Of a stretch of DNA of 64,000 nt, positions 17,609-25,886 are shown one piece after another (positions within the stretch are counted from its first letter, which is position 1; each line of letters opens with the position of its first letter). Position numbers and translations under genes: made by a program. The notes under the pieces are model-generated. The model was not told the DNA's origin, did not search any database, and worked only from the letters and a program-made list of their open reading frames with translations. The stretch is from UBA4660 sp034408895 (GTDB lineage: Bacteria > Bacteroidota > Bacteroidia > Flavobacteriales_D > Sanyastnellaceae): NCBI GenBank assembly GCA_034408895.1, contig JAWXCI010000005.1, forward strand, positions 62,001-126,000, written 5' to 3'.

Positions 17609-18543
17609 AAGATCACCTTATCGTCCTGATGAGTTTCTAACAAAAACAGTTTCGCTGCTGAGTACGAATTTTCATTGGCAGTTGCATCCGGATTCTGTTT
17701 GGCAAACTTTACCATGTCTGCCAGCCGGAGAATGTTTTCCAATTCACTGAGTTGATGTTGTGATACCGGTTTGGCTGCAAGACCCCCCAAGATGTTGGTA
17801 GTGATTTCTTCCCTGGCCGGCACACGATATTTTGATTCAATGTATTCGCGGAGAATATCAGATAACCGTGAATGGTATTCCTTCACATTTCCATTTTGCC
17901 ACAATGATTCACTTCGAACTAATTCAAGTTTTTTCATCGCCAGTTCATAAGGTAAAATTCTTACTTCAATTTGTTGCCCGTGAGCCGGATTTTTTTTCTT
18001 CGGAAACATTTTCACTACTAAAAAAATGATAAGACATAGTCCAGCCAAAGCAATAACAAACCAGTACCAGAATTTCTTAACCCACTCCCAAAATGTAAGT
18101 TTAATTTCATAAATATCCTTGATGTCCTTGAATTCAGCAGCCGTATCCACCGCAGGTGCTCCTACTTCCAAGAAAACAAAATCCGTAGAAATTGTATCAA
18201 AACCCAAAAGGAACTCGAAAGGGGCAATAGCCCAGAAACCACTATCCCAACTGGTGATTGTAATTTGCTGCTCGATGGTGAAGTCGTAGATGCTGATGCT
18301 TTGTATTGTATCCACATTACTTCGCTCGAGAACTTCGATGTGGCGATTAAGGGTATCACTGAATTGCGGCCAATAAACTTCATCTCCCACTTCCTTGCTG
18401 AAAGAGAGTCGCAGTCTTAATTGAGTAGGCTCGCCAATTTGTATGGTGTCCTCTTCAAGAAGGAGGAGTGCTTGCTGGGCATTGCTGAAAAGCGACAAAT
18501 GAAAAAATGCAACTAGAACCACAACAAGAGTTCTGCAAACCAT
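17605..18543 (-). CDS. unnamed Bat-operon membrane protein (BatD-like extracytoplasmic domain)
   Basis: A 312-residue protein between DUF58 and batA. The signal peptide is MVCRTLVVVLVAFFHLSLFS. A beta-rich extracytoplasmic part follows (about 25-160, with IQIGEPTQLRLRLSF resembling the start of a BatD-type module), then one transmembrane helix (about 170-192) and a cytoplasmic helical tail. Such a gene is regular in Bacteroidota moxR-bat loci but has no accepted name. The frame extends to a GTG at 18648 overlapping the DUF58 stop. I preferred the ATG at 18543 because it starts a signal peptide and the upstream part overlaps a short repeat. Confidence 0.75.
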   Translation of the reverse strand: MVCRTLVVVLVAFFHLSLFSNAQQALLLLEEDTIQIGEPTQLRLRLSFSKEVGDEVYWPQFSDTLNRHIEVLERSNVDTIQSISIYDFTIEQQITITSWDSGFWAIAPFEFLLGFDTISTDFVFLEVGAPAVDTAAEFKDIKDIYEIKLTFWEWVKKFWYWFVIALAGLCLIIFLVVKMFPKKKNPAHGQQIEVRILPYELAMKKLELVRSESLWQNGNVKEYHSRLSDILREYIESKYRVPAREEITTNILGGLAAKPVSQHQLSELENILRLADMVKFAKQNPDATANENSYSAAKLFLLETHQDDKVIL

Positions 18544-18611
18544 CGAAACTGATATTTCCAGATGGGCCGGAATGCAGGACTTCAGCAACCTGAAATTTAA
18601 GCCTGCGTAAC

Positions 18612-18642
18612 TGTCAATTGTCAATTGTTCATTGTCAATTCT
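18612..18642. repeat. short tandem TGTCAATT-type repeat
   Basis: TGTCAATT occurs three times in about 30 bp, the last after an interrupting TGTTCA. It sits between the DUF58 gene and the unnamed Bat-operon gene and is probably non-coding, although the longer reading of the downstream gene would run through it. Confidence 0.5.
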
Positions 18643-18644
18643 TT

Positions 18645-19532
18645 TCACCTTGCTCTGCGTTTAAAAAGATTCATCAGTGGCTTCACGTAGTCTTCATCAG
18701 TTGCAATTTGAGCTACATCAACTCCCGATTTGGAAAAAATGCTTTTCAGTTGCTCATCCCGCTGCTGAATGTTCTTCATGAAACGGCTGCGCAATGCTTT
18801 GCCTGAAGTATTAACCCAAAGTGATTTCCCTGTTTCATTGTCCTCAATTTTTATAAGGCCAATAGCAGGGAAAATTTTTTCGTGTTGGTCATAAACACGC
18901 AATGCAACCACATCATGCCGCTTTGAGGTAATGCGAAGTGCGTTTTCAAAATTTTCATCCAGAAAATCAGAAATCACAAAACAGATGCAATGCTTTTTCT
19001 GTACATTGTTCAGGTATTCGAGGGCCGACTTTATGTTGGTTCCCTTTCCTTCAGGTTTGAATTGAAGAAGTTCGCGAACAATGCGCAGGATATGTGATTT
19101 ACCTTTTTTAGGAGGAATGAACTTTTCAATTCTATCAGAAAAAAAAATCACTCCAATTTTGTCGTGGTTCTGGATGGCGGAGAAAGCAAGCGTAGCCGTG
19201 AGTTCCGTGATGAGCGACCGCTTCAATTGTTTTCGTGTACCGAAATCACCGCTTGCGCTTACATCGGCCAGAATGATTACGGTGAGTTCCCGTTCTTCCT
19301 CAAACACTTTCACAAACGGGTGACCCATGCGTGCGGTCACATTCCAGTCAATGTTCCTGATTTCATCTCCAGGCACGTACTCACGTACCTCCGAAAAAGC
19401 CATGCCCCGCCCTTTGAATGCCGAGTGATATTCACCTGAAAAAATGTGAGAAGAAAGACCGCGTGTTTTTATTTCAATGGCGCGAACCTTCTTCAAAAGT
19501 TCTGATGCCTCCATCTTATCACGGAACTTCAA
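18645..19532 (-). CDS. DUF58 domain protein of the moxR-bat operon
   Basis: A 295-residue soluble protein of the DUF58 type, a VWA-like fold. The signature block is GRGMAFSEVREYVPGDEIRNIDWNVTAR, split here as GRGMAFSEVREYVPGDE and RNIDWNVTAR (about 42-68). A DVSASGDFG segment corresponds to the MIDAS strand. DUF58 proteins are regularly encoded next to MoxR ATPases, which probably act on VWA partners as chaperones. It overlaps moxR by 14 bp. Confidence 0.88.
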   Translation of the reverse strand: MKFRDKMEASELLKKVRAIEIKTRGLSSHIFSGEYHSAFKGRGMAFSEVREYVPGDEIRNIDWNVTARMGHPFVKVFEEERELTVIILADVSASGDFGTRKQLKRSLITELTATLAFSAIQNHDKIGVIFFSDRIEKFIPPKKGKSHILRIVRELLQFKPEGKGTNIKSALEYLNNVQKKHCICFVISDFLDENFENALRITSKRHDVVALRVYDQHEKIFPAIGLIKIEDNETGKSLWVNTSGKALRSRFMKNIQQRDEQLKSIFSKSGVDVAQIATDEDYVKPLMNLFKRRAR

Positions 19533-20562
19533 CTTTGTTCAACACTTCCTTTATGATTTGTTCCTGCGTGATGTTTTCAGCCTCGGCTTCGTAAGTAAGG
19601 CCAATGCGATGCCGCATCACATCGAAACAAACTGAGCGTACATCTTCAGGAATAACATACCCGCGATGGCGGATAAAAGCCATGGCTTTTGAGGCAATGG
19701 CAAGTGCAATACTTGCCCGCGGTGATGCTCCAAAACTTATCAGGTTTTTGAGATTCCCCAGCCTGTAATTCTCAGGTTGTCGTGTGGCGAAAACAATGTC
19801 CACGATGTATTGCTCAATTTTTTCATCCATATAAACTTCGCGCACTAATGAACGAGCCCTTACAACCTGTTCAGGGTGAATCACCGTGTTCGGCTCGGGA
19901 TATTTTGCAGTGGCGATGTTGTTGCGGATAATTTTTTTCTCTTCTTCCTTAGTGGGATATCCAATCACGATCTTGAGCATGAAGCGATCGGTTTGCGCTT
20001 CGGGCAGCGGATAAGTTCCTTCCTGCTCCACAGGATTTTGTGTGGCGAGCACAAGAAATGGTTCAGGAAGCAAAAAGGTTTCGTTGCCAATAGTCACTTG
20101 TCTTTCTTGCATGGCTTCGAGCAGTGCGCTTTGCACTTTTGCCGGAGCACGATTAATCTCATCGGCCAAAATGAAGTTAGAGAAAATGGGACCACGCTTT
20201 ATCGAAAACTCCTGCTTCTGCTGGTTGTAAATCATGGTGCCCACAAGATCGGCAGGAAGTAAATCCGGTGTGAACTGAATGCGGCTGAAAGCCACATCAA
20301 TAGTCTTGGCCAATGATTTTATTGCAAGTGTTTTTGCGAGTCCCGGCACACCTTCCAGCAGAATGTGTCCGTTGGAAAGCAGTCCGATAAGCAGTTTTTC
20401 CACCATGTCCTTCTGCCCGATGATGGATTTATCCATCTCCATTTTGAGCACATCTATAAATGCGCTCTCGTGTTCAATTCTCTTGTTCAGTTCAATGATG
20501 TCGCTGGCCTGTGTGCCGGAATTCTGCACCACTTCAAGCGGTGGCTGTTGTTCCATTTCCAT
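19519..20562 (-). CDS. moxR: MoxR-family AAA+ ATPase
   Basis: A 347-residue AAA+ ATPase, first gene of the bat operon. Walker A is GVPGLAKT, Walker B is ILADEINRAP, and sensor 1 is in LATQNPVEQEG. The C-terminal AAA lid holds GASPRASIALA. MoxR proteins are thought to help assemble or activate VWA-containing complexes, here DUF58, BatA and BatB. The frame reaches 20640, but the extension is hydrophobic and unlike the family. The Met at 20562 is preceded by an A/G-rich AAAAGAAT segment. Confidence 0.88.
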   Translation of the reverse strand: MEMEQQPPLEVVQNSGTQASDIIELNKRIEHESAFIDVLKMEMDKSIIGQKDMVEKLLIGLLSNGHILLEGVPGLAKTLAIKSLAKTIDVAFSRIQFTPDLLPADLVGTMIYNQQKQEFSIKRGPIFSNFILADEINRAPAKVQSALLEAMQERQVTIGNETFLLPEPFLVLATQNPVEQEGTYPLPEAQTDRFMLKIVIGYPTKEEEKKIIRNNIATAKYPEPNTVIHPEQVVRARSLVREVYMDEKIEQYIVDIVFATRQPENYRLGNLKNLISFGASPRASIALAIASKAMAFIRHRGYVIPEDVRSVCFDVMRHRIGLTYEAEAENITQEQIIKEVLNKVEVP

Positions 20563-20765
20563 ATTCTTTTCTTTTAAAGCGGCTGCAAAAATGTTAAAGA
20601 CTAACGTAAGTGTTGCTAACGCACTGCAAAATTGAAACAAACCACTTTCCGGAGGTCATGACCGGGCGGTTAAGGATTGTTAAGCACAATGCTCAATAAA
20701 AAAATGAATGTATCCCGTTAGCAATACGTTGAAAAGTGAAGACCGAAACCAGTGCAGAAGGCAAA

Positions 20766-20773
20766 TACTTTTG
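20766..20773 (+). promoter_or_regulatory. candidate -7 element (TAnnTTTG)
   Basis: TACTTTTG matches the Bacteroidota -7 consensus exactly, 22 bp upstream of the pyrophosphohydrolase ATG at 20795. I found no TTG at the usual distance upstream, so the -33 element is weak or absent. The position argues against the longer reading of the downstream gene. Confidence 0.4.
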
Positions 20774-20794
20774 GCGCAAATTCCAAAACAAATC

Positions 20795-21217
20795 ATGTCT
20801 TCAAAATTGTCTCTTACCGATACTATCAATCACGTAAAAACTTTTCATGAAGCCTTCGGACTTCCTGTGCGACACGAACCAACCGGTGCCTTGGACGAAA
20901 AAGAATTCATGCTTCGTTACAACCTGATGAAGGAAGAAAACGAAGAGTACCTTGAAGCAGTGCAGCGCGGAGATATTGTCGAGATTGCTGATGCGCTTGG
21001 TGATATTCTTTACATCCTGTGTGGCACCATCAATGCGCACGGCCTTCAACAGAAAATTGCGGAGGTATTCGAAGAGATTCAACGCTCGAACATGAGCAAG
21101 CTGGATGAAAACGGCAAACCCATTTACCGCGAAGATGGCAAGGTGATGAAAGGTGCGGGATACTTTCGGCCAGATGTAAAAGGAGTTTTGTCCGGGAAGG
21201 AAATTGCGGTGAAGTAG
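20795..21217 (+). CDS. MazG-like nucleotide pyrophosphohydrolase
   Basis: A 140-residue all-alpha NTP pyrophosphatase of the MazG/HisE superfamily. The metal-binding motif ExxE...ExxD is visible as EENEEY and EIADALGDILY, and the C-terminal part holds GKVMKGAGYFRPD. The family hydrolyses (d)NTPs to NMP and pyrophosphate, often as house-cleaning. The exact substrate cannot be told. Start chosen at MSSKLSLTDT (20795) because the upstream extension lacks family features and would include a promoter-like TAnnTTTG. Divergent from moxR. Confidence 0.82.
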   Translation: MSSKLSLTDTINHVKTFHEAFGLPVRHEPTGALDEKEFMLRYNLMKEENEEYLEAVQRGDIVEIADALGDILYILCGTINAHGLQQKIAEVFEEIQRSNMSKLDENGKPIYREDGKVMKGAGYFRPDVKGVLSGKEIAVK

Positions 21218-21300
21218 GATTTCCTCACCAGCACCACATGCCCTTTCCTCTTTCCAGCATCAATATTTTTCTGTAGCGAATTTCAATTGACAGCAGTAAA

Positions 21301-21334
21301 AATTACGAATGCGGTGAGTTCGTCATTCGTAATT
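21301..21334. terminator. hairpin between pyrophosphohydrolase and serine hydrolase
   Basis: AATTACGAATG (21301-21311) and CATTCGTAATT (21324-21334) form a perfect 11-bp stem with a 12-base loop, between two convergent genes. It is AT-rich with no strong T-tract, so it may be a weak bidirectional terminator or a palindromic repeat; part of it is repeated in degenerate form just downstream. Confidence 0.5.
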
Positions 21335-21353
21335 CATCATTCGAAATTTCTTC

Positions 21354-22865
21354 TCACAGGCAAATGCTTCCGTAAAGCGCCATGAACAAAAGAAGGTCGG
21401 AGGTATTGGCGTTTCCATCATTATTCATGTCGGATGCGCATTCGGCAACGCAGCCAAACCCACTCATGAACAACAATAAATCGGAGGTGTTGATTGTGCC
21501 ATCGAAGTTGAAATCGCCCGGGCAGGGAGCAGGCGGCAATTCGTTTACCGTTATTGCCAACGTTGAAGGTGCACCATTTCCATATTCATTTATTCCCACT
21601 ACTTCAATATCTCCCGAAACAGCCGATGTGCTGTAATCAACGGAGATACTATTTGTACTGCTCGTACCGCTTGCACCTTCGGGCAATGTCCACACATAGG
21701 AAGTGGCGTTTGGAATTTCGGTGACCGTATAGATGATGGCATTATCTCCCTGGGCAACATTTTCCGGCCCCGAAATAATTGCCCCACACTGGGGCAGATG
21801 ATTTACCAGGACACTGAAGAGTTTCAGGACTACGGCATCGGAACCAGCGGGCCACGAGTTGGTTAAACCACAAACCACTGCATTCATGCAGGGATCGTAT
21901 AGCATCTTGCTTTTGTATCCCCAGGTGGAGCCTCCGTGGCCCCATGTAGGGTGGTTATACCATATCCTGCTTTCCAATCCCAATCCATAATCATAGGTTG
22001 CGGGAGTGTCTATAAAATCAGTCAACTCTGCAAATGATTGTGCATCGAGAATCTGGCCATTCATTAGTGCATGATACCAGTTTACCATATCAGCCGATGT
22101 CGAGAACAAAGCACCGGCACATCCACCCGCTGTATTCAATCCCACCCGTGAGGTGTCGCTGTAATCAATAGTATTGAACCAGCGGTGTGCTATCGTTCCC
22201 ACTTCCGGTTCTTCCACATCATAAAAAGTGTTGTTGAGTGCAAGCGGTGTGAGTATGCTGTCGCGAATGATTTCTGAAATGTGGAAACCGGTTGCGCTTT
22301 GGGCAACCATACCGGCAAGTATGTAATTGACATTGGAATAACCCCAGCCGGTGCCGGCAGCAAATAATGGTGCGCCCAAATAGCTCAACACTTCATCGGG
22401 TGTAAAAACCTGTGTGGGGTTGGCCATGATTTCATTCACAAGGGGAGCAATAAAAATGGGGTCGGAAACTCCGCTCGTGTGGTTGAGCAATTGGCGTATA
22501 GTAATGTTAGGATTGACGTTCGTATGTGTGGGAAGCCACGTGTGCAGCGAATCATCAAGGCTTATGGTGTTGTTTTCATCCAGCAATAAAATGGCAGCGG
22601 CTACAAAAAGTTTGGTATTGCTGGCTATGCCGAATTCCATATCTGGCGTAATGGGTTGCCCAGCAAAAGAGACACCCACTGTGCCCTGCCATATGCCTTG
22701 GCCGGGCAGCAGCACGCTGGCCGACATGCCTTTGATATTGGGAATTGATGCCACATAAGTGTCCAATGTATCCTGAAGCATATCGGCCAGCAGGGGATTG
22801 AACATCTGGGCTTTTGTGCCGTTGATAGCAACTACGCAGAGGACTATGGCAATTTGTTTTTTCAT
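21354..22865 (-). CDS. secreted serine hydrolase (class C beta-lactamase family) with PKD-like and calcium-loop repeat C-terminus
   Basis: A 503-residue exported protein. It has a signal peptide (1-19, ending TKA), then a beta-lactamase/D-alanyl-D-alanine peptidase-type domain (about 25-365). The catalytic SxxK is Ser82-Lys85 (ASNTKLF), the YxN motif is in GWGYSNVNY, and the third motif is HGG in WGHGGSTWG. A PKD/Ig-like module follows (about 370-450). The tail has two EF-hand-like loops (DFNFDGTINTSD and DMNNDGNANTSD) resembling dockerin repeats, with paired Cys. This suggests a surface or secreted peptidase/esterase. Start taken at MKKQIAIVL (22865); the frame extends further without signal-peptide sense. 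Confidence 0.85.
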   Translation of the reverse strand: MKKQIAIVLCVVAINGTKAQMFNPLLADMLQDTLDTYVASIPNIKGMSASVLLPGQGIWQGTVGVSFAGQPITPDMEFGIASNTKLFVAAAILLLDENNTISLDDSLHTWLPTHTNVNPNITIRQLLNHTSGVSDPIFIAPLVNEIMANPTQVFTPDEVLSYLGAPLFAAGTGWGYSNVNYILAGMVAQSATGFHISEIIRDSILTPLALNNTFYDVEEPEVGTIAHRWFNTIDYSDTSRVGLNTAGGCAGALFSTSADMVNWYHALMNGQILDAQSFAELTDFIDTPATYDYGLGLESRIWYNHPTWGHGGSTWGYKSKMLYDPCMNAVVCGLTNSWPAGSDAVVLKLFSVLVNHLPQCGAIISGPENVAQGDNAIIYTVTEIPNATSYVWTLPEGASGTSSTNSISVDYSTSAVSGDIEVVGINEYGNGAPSTLAITVNELPPAPCPGDFNFDGTINTSDLLLFMSGFGCVAECASDMNNDGNANTSDLLLFMALYGSICL

Positions 22866-23042
22866 GATTATGGGCCGGGAGTTAATTTTATGAGTTATGT
22901 GTCGGGTGAAAGACCAATGCGTGAAAAAACGGGTTGCATAAAGGACAAGCAAACACCTCGTCATGCGAACTTTTTCCTACGCCAAAAAGTGTAAACAGTG
23001 AGAATGTTGAAGCAAGTAAACCACAACGGGGGGAATGAGTTC

Positions 23043-23579
23043 TACGGATTAACGGTTTACATCCCAATGGCCTGTTTGTAGGGCAACCACGGGTGGATGG
23101 TAATTCTGTTGAGTAGGCGAAGCGGGCATGAGGCGATGCGGTTTCTCCGGTTGAATCGGTAGTGAAATTCATCGAGGTAAGCTTGCAAGTGTTTGGGTGA
23201 AACGCGGAGGTGGATTCCGCGCAGCCAATTTTTCCAGGTTGAAGATGTGCCAGTGCAGCAACTGAAAGTTGGCACCACCTTCTGAGGGCATTGCCACATG
23301 TGGTCGTTCACTAGCTGCTTCGGGGTATGCTGCCCAACAATCAGTAAGCATTGCCGCGTCAGAATCAACCATTTGTTCGATGCCAGCGGCTAAAGCATCG
23401 GCCGAGTATCCAATGGTGACCACCGCCCGTGCGTTTTTCAGTTTCTCCCGCGAGTCTTCATACAACTCCACGGCTACCTGTACTATGTGCTTCTTGCCGT
23501 GGCTGGGCGCGATAGCTATCGGGACATGCATTCTATCTGTAATTCTCCAGACTTCCCCAATCGCATGTAATTTTGACAA
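23043..23579 (-). pseudogene. IS1595-type (ISXO2-like) transposase remnant, frameshifted and 5'-truncated
   Basis: Read on the minus strand, two frames together give the catalytic and C-terminal part of an IS1595-family transposase. The first frame (23579 to about 23230) has AVVTIGYSADAL, TDCWAAYP and FQLLHWHIFNL. The second (to 23057) has NWLRGIHLRVSPKHLQAYLDEF (two motifs) and ends RLLNRITIHPWLPYKQAIGM. The junction at about 23228-23235 has GGAAAAATTGG where GAAAAATTGG would join the frames, so a single inserted base broke it. The N-terminal zinc-finger part is missing. The last 87 bp are repeated at 25665-25751. Confidence 0.75.
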
Positions 23580-23665
23580 AACAAAAACGGATAAGCCGAA
23601 AACCGACCAGAGTAGGCAAACAAAAGAAGTGCGGTGTCAGCACTCTAATCACTGACAACAAAAAA

Positions 23666-24046
23666 ATGGTAACGTTGAAACGAATCAAAATTATTGTGGT
23701 AGTGCTTGCTGTTTTGACCACACTGTCTTTCAAAGACAACACCCCAACTGACAATGTAAAGACCGGAATTTATGGTGTTTGCAACTGTAGTGAGCTAAAC
23801 TCCTCGAAGGTTGAATTAACCCTCAATGAAGATTTCACTTTTCACTATTTGCGTAATACTAATCCGGCAAGGGCCATAGACATAAAGGGAAACTGGACAT
23901 TGAATGGAAACACTGTTGTACTAAAAGACTACAGTTCTGACTTTTCAATCCATGATAAATGGACAGTTGACAAAAACGCAAAGTGCCTTAAATCAAGAAA
24001 TGGATTAAAGTGGGTTAGGCTTTGTCATCTTAAATTGTTTAACTAG
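23666..24046 (+). CDS. small secreted protein of unknown function
   Basis: A 126-residue protein with a hydrophobic signal segment (about 6-20, IIVVVLAVLTTLSF) and a short beta-rich mature domain (GIYGVCNCSELNSSKVELTL, then IKGNWTLNGNTVVL). The pattern of a small barrel with paired Cys resembles NlpE-like or lipocalin-like lipoproteins, but there is no lipobox and the likeness is weak. The frame extends to 23573 into the transposase remnant; ATG at 23666 was chosen because it starts the signal segment. It lies in the AT-richer patch between IS remnants. Confidence 0.65.
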   Translation: MVTLKRIKIIVVVLAVLTTLSFKDNTPTDNVKTGIYGVCNCSELNSSKVELTLNEDFTFHYLRNTNPARAIDIKGNWTLNGNTVVLKDYSSDFSIHDKWTVDKNAKCLKSRNGLKWVRLCHLKLFN

Positions 24047-24219
24047 AACTCCATCACACGGATTTAGCTTGGAGTAACTCGTGGTTTCCTTCAGGGAGAT
24101 TGCAACTCTAAAGACAGAGAATACTTTCGCTTGCGATATGCTTAGGGTCACATGAACTATAAACTGACTGCAAGAAATCTATAGGGATAAATTTTGACAA
24201 TCACAGATAACACAACAAA

Positions 24220-24693
24220 ATGGTAATCAAGAATCAAATAGGACTTGATAAGACAAAGAGCAAACAGTTAGCAGACAGTTTGAATAATCTGTTGGCTGAC
24301 TACATGATGTTCTACCAAAACACAAGGGGTTTACATTGGAACATCAAAGGGGATAAATTTTTTGAACTTCATTTAAAGTTTGAAGAACTCTATACCAATC
24401 TGCTATTGAAAGTGGATGAAGTGGCAGAACGAATTTTGACACTGGATGCAACACCACTTCACACTTTTGATGATTACAAAAGCACAGCAAAAATCAAGAG
24501 TATAAAAGATGTCTCTGACGGAAAGCAAGGCATTCAAACAATTTTAGAGGCGTTTGAAATACTCATTGTTGAACAAAGGGAACTGCTCAATCTTTCAGCT
24601 GAGACAGGAGACGAAGGCACAAACGCACTGATGAGTGACTACATCCGTGAACAGGAAAAATTAGTGTGGATGTATTCGGCTTACTTAAAATAG
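24220..24693 (+). CDS. dps: Dps-family ferritin-like DNA-protection protein
   Basis: A 157-residue four-helix-bundle protein of the Dps family, which oxidises Fe(II) with peroxide and stores iron in a dodecamer. The inter-subunit ferroxidase site is complete with the exact family spacing: His39 (GLHWNIKG), His51 (ELHLKF), Asp66 and Glu70 (KVDEVAERI). No basic N-terminal tail for DNA binding is present beyond KTKSK. It sits with a UspA gene between two IS remnants, which looks like a small acquired stress-protection patch. Confidence 0.92.
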   Translation: MVIKNQIGLDKTKSKQLADSLNNLLADYMMFYQNTRGLHWNIKGDKFFELHLKFEELYTNLLLKVDEVAERILTLDATPLHTFDDYKSTAKIKSIKDVSDGKQGIQTILEAFEILIVEQRELLNLSAETGDEGTNALMSDYIREQEKLVWMYSAYLK

Positions 24694-24821
24694 CAGACTG
24701 AAAGAATGACGGCAACATGGGCCGGCACATCTTCGCTCCGAGAGCAGCACCAACGCATAACAGAGACCGCTCTTTGCAGCAAGTCTTTAATTATAAGTCA
24801 ACATAATAAATAAAAAAAATA

Positions 24822-25655
24822 ATGAATAAACTTCTTGTTACCACCGATTTCTCCTCCAACTCAAAAGCGGGATTGCGTTTTGCTGTTCAGTTAGCATCGC
24901 AGAATAAATATGAGTTGACTTTTTTTCATTCCTATTACATTATGAAACCTTCATCATGGAATGATGAAACCTTTGAAGCTTATCAAAAAGGAGAATCGGA
25001 TAAAATTCTAAAGAAGCTGAATCAATTTATCGAATCAGTTTATAAAAACCTTGGGATTGTTGGCAAAAACATAAAGTGTGTGGTAAAACGTTCTGTTTCT
25101 ACAGACAGCAATATCTGGGAATATGCCCGGGAAAATAAATTCAGTTTTATCTGTATCAGCACCAGGGGGGCAGGAACGGTGCGAAAAATATTCGGCACAA
25201 ATACTTCCAGTCTTATTAATCATTCAACAGTGCCGGTAATTGCAATACCACGCAATTATCGTCCAAGCAAAATAACAAGCATTCTATACGCATCCGACCT
25301 TGTTAATCTGGAAAGGGAATTGAAGAGAGTAGTTGAGTTTACAAAACCATTGAAAGCCAAAGTGGAATTACTCCATTTCAATTATTTCGTTGAAATAGCC
25401 AGTGATAGAAAAATAATGGATGTAGCAATGAAAAAATTTTCAAAGCACAACATCAAGTTGCACCTGGAAAGTATAAATCTTGCCGAAACTTTAATTTCAA
25501 ATATTGAAGCGGCAATAAGGAAATCAAAGCCATCAATGCTGATAATGTTTACAGAGCAGAACAGAAGTCTCTTTGATAGAATCTTTTTCTCCGGTAAAAC
25601 AGCCGAATATTCGTTCAATGCCAAAGTTCCGATGTTGGTATTTAATAAGTCCTAG
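24822..25655 (+). CDS. tandem universal stress protein (UspA family)
   Basis: A 277-residue protein made of two Usp domains (about 1-145 and 150-277). Domain 1 has the start LLVTTDFSSNSKAGLRFA and an ATP-loop-like STRGAGTVRKIFGTNTSSL. Domain 2 keeps the fold but its loop (MLIMFTEQNRSLFDR) lacks the glycine pattern, so only the first half probably binds nucleotide. Bacteroidota often encode such doubled Usp proteins. A Dps gene lies upstream. The 3' end is followed within 10 bp by an IS1595 remnant. Confidence 0.88.
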   Translation: MNKLLVTTDFSSNSKAGLRFAVQLASQNKYELTFFHSYYIMKPSSWNDETFEAYQKGESDKILKKLNQFIESVYKNLGIVGKNIKCVVKRSVSTDSNIWEYARENKFSFICISTRGAGTVRKIFGTNTSSLINHSTVPVIAIPRNYRPSKITSILYASDLVNLERELKRVVEFTKPLKAKVELLHFNYFVEIASDRKIMDVAMKKFSKHNIKLHLESINLAETLISNIEAAIRKSKPSMLIMFTEQNRSLFDRIFFSGKTAEYSFNAKVPMLVFNKS

Positions 25656-25664
25656 ATTATAAAT

Positions 25665-25751
25665 TATGGATTAACGGTTTACATCCCAATGGCCCGTTTG
25701 TAGGGCCACCACGGGTGGATCGTCATTCTGTTGAGCAGGCGAAGCGGACAT
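25665..25751 (-). repeat. second copy of the IS1595-type transposase 3' end
   Basis: These 87 bp repeat 23043-23129 in the same orientation with about eight differences. On the minus strand they encode RLLNRMTIHPWWPYKRAIGM followed by a stop, the conserved C-terminus of the transposase. The rest of the element is absent here. Together the two copies frame the secreted protein, Dps and UspA genes as direct repeats 2622 bp apart. Confidence 0.8.
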
Positions 25752-25841
25752 ATCAACGTTTCTATATACAAAAAATAAGGAAAGAAAAACGGAATGTTCA
25801 TGTGGTGCTATCCTTAATCCGCCTCGTGATTCAAATCGTTC

Positions 25842-25857
25842 AATAGCTAACGCTATT
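25842..25857. other. small hairpin in the thrS leader
   Basis: AATAGC (25842-25847) and GCTATT (25852-25857) can pair over a 4-base loop and are followed by TTTC, 29 bp before the thrS start. It could be a weak attenuator or leftover. I saw no T-box and no tRNA-like leader. Confidence 0.25.
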
Positions 25858-25886
25858 TTCGCGCACCCAAAATTTTTCATAGAAAG

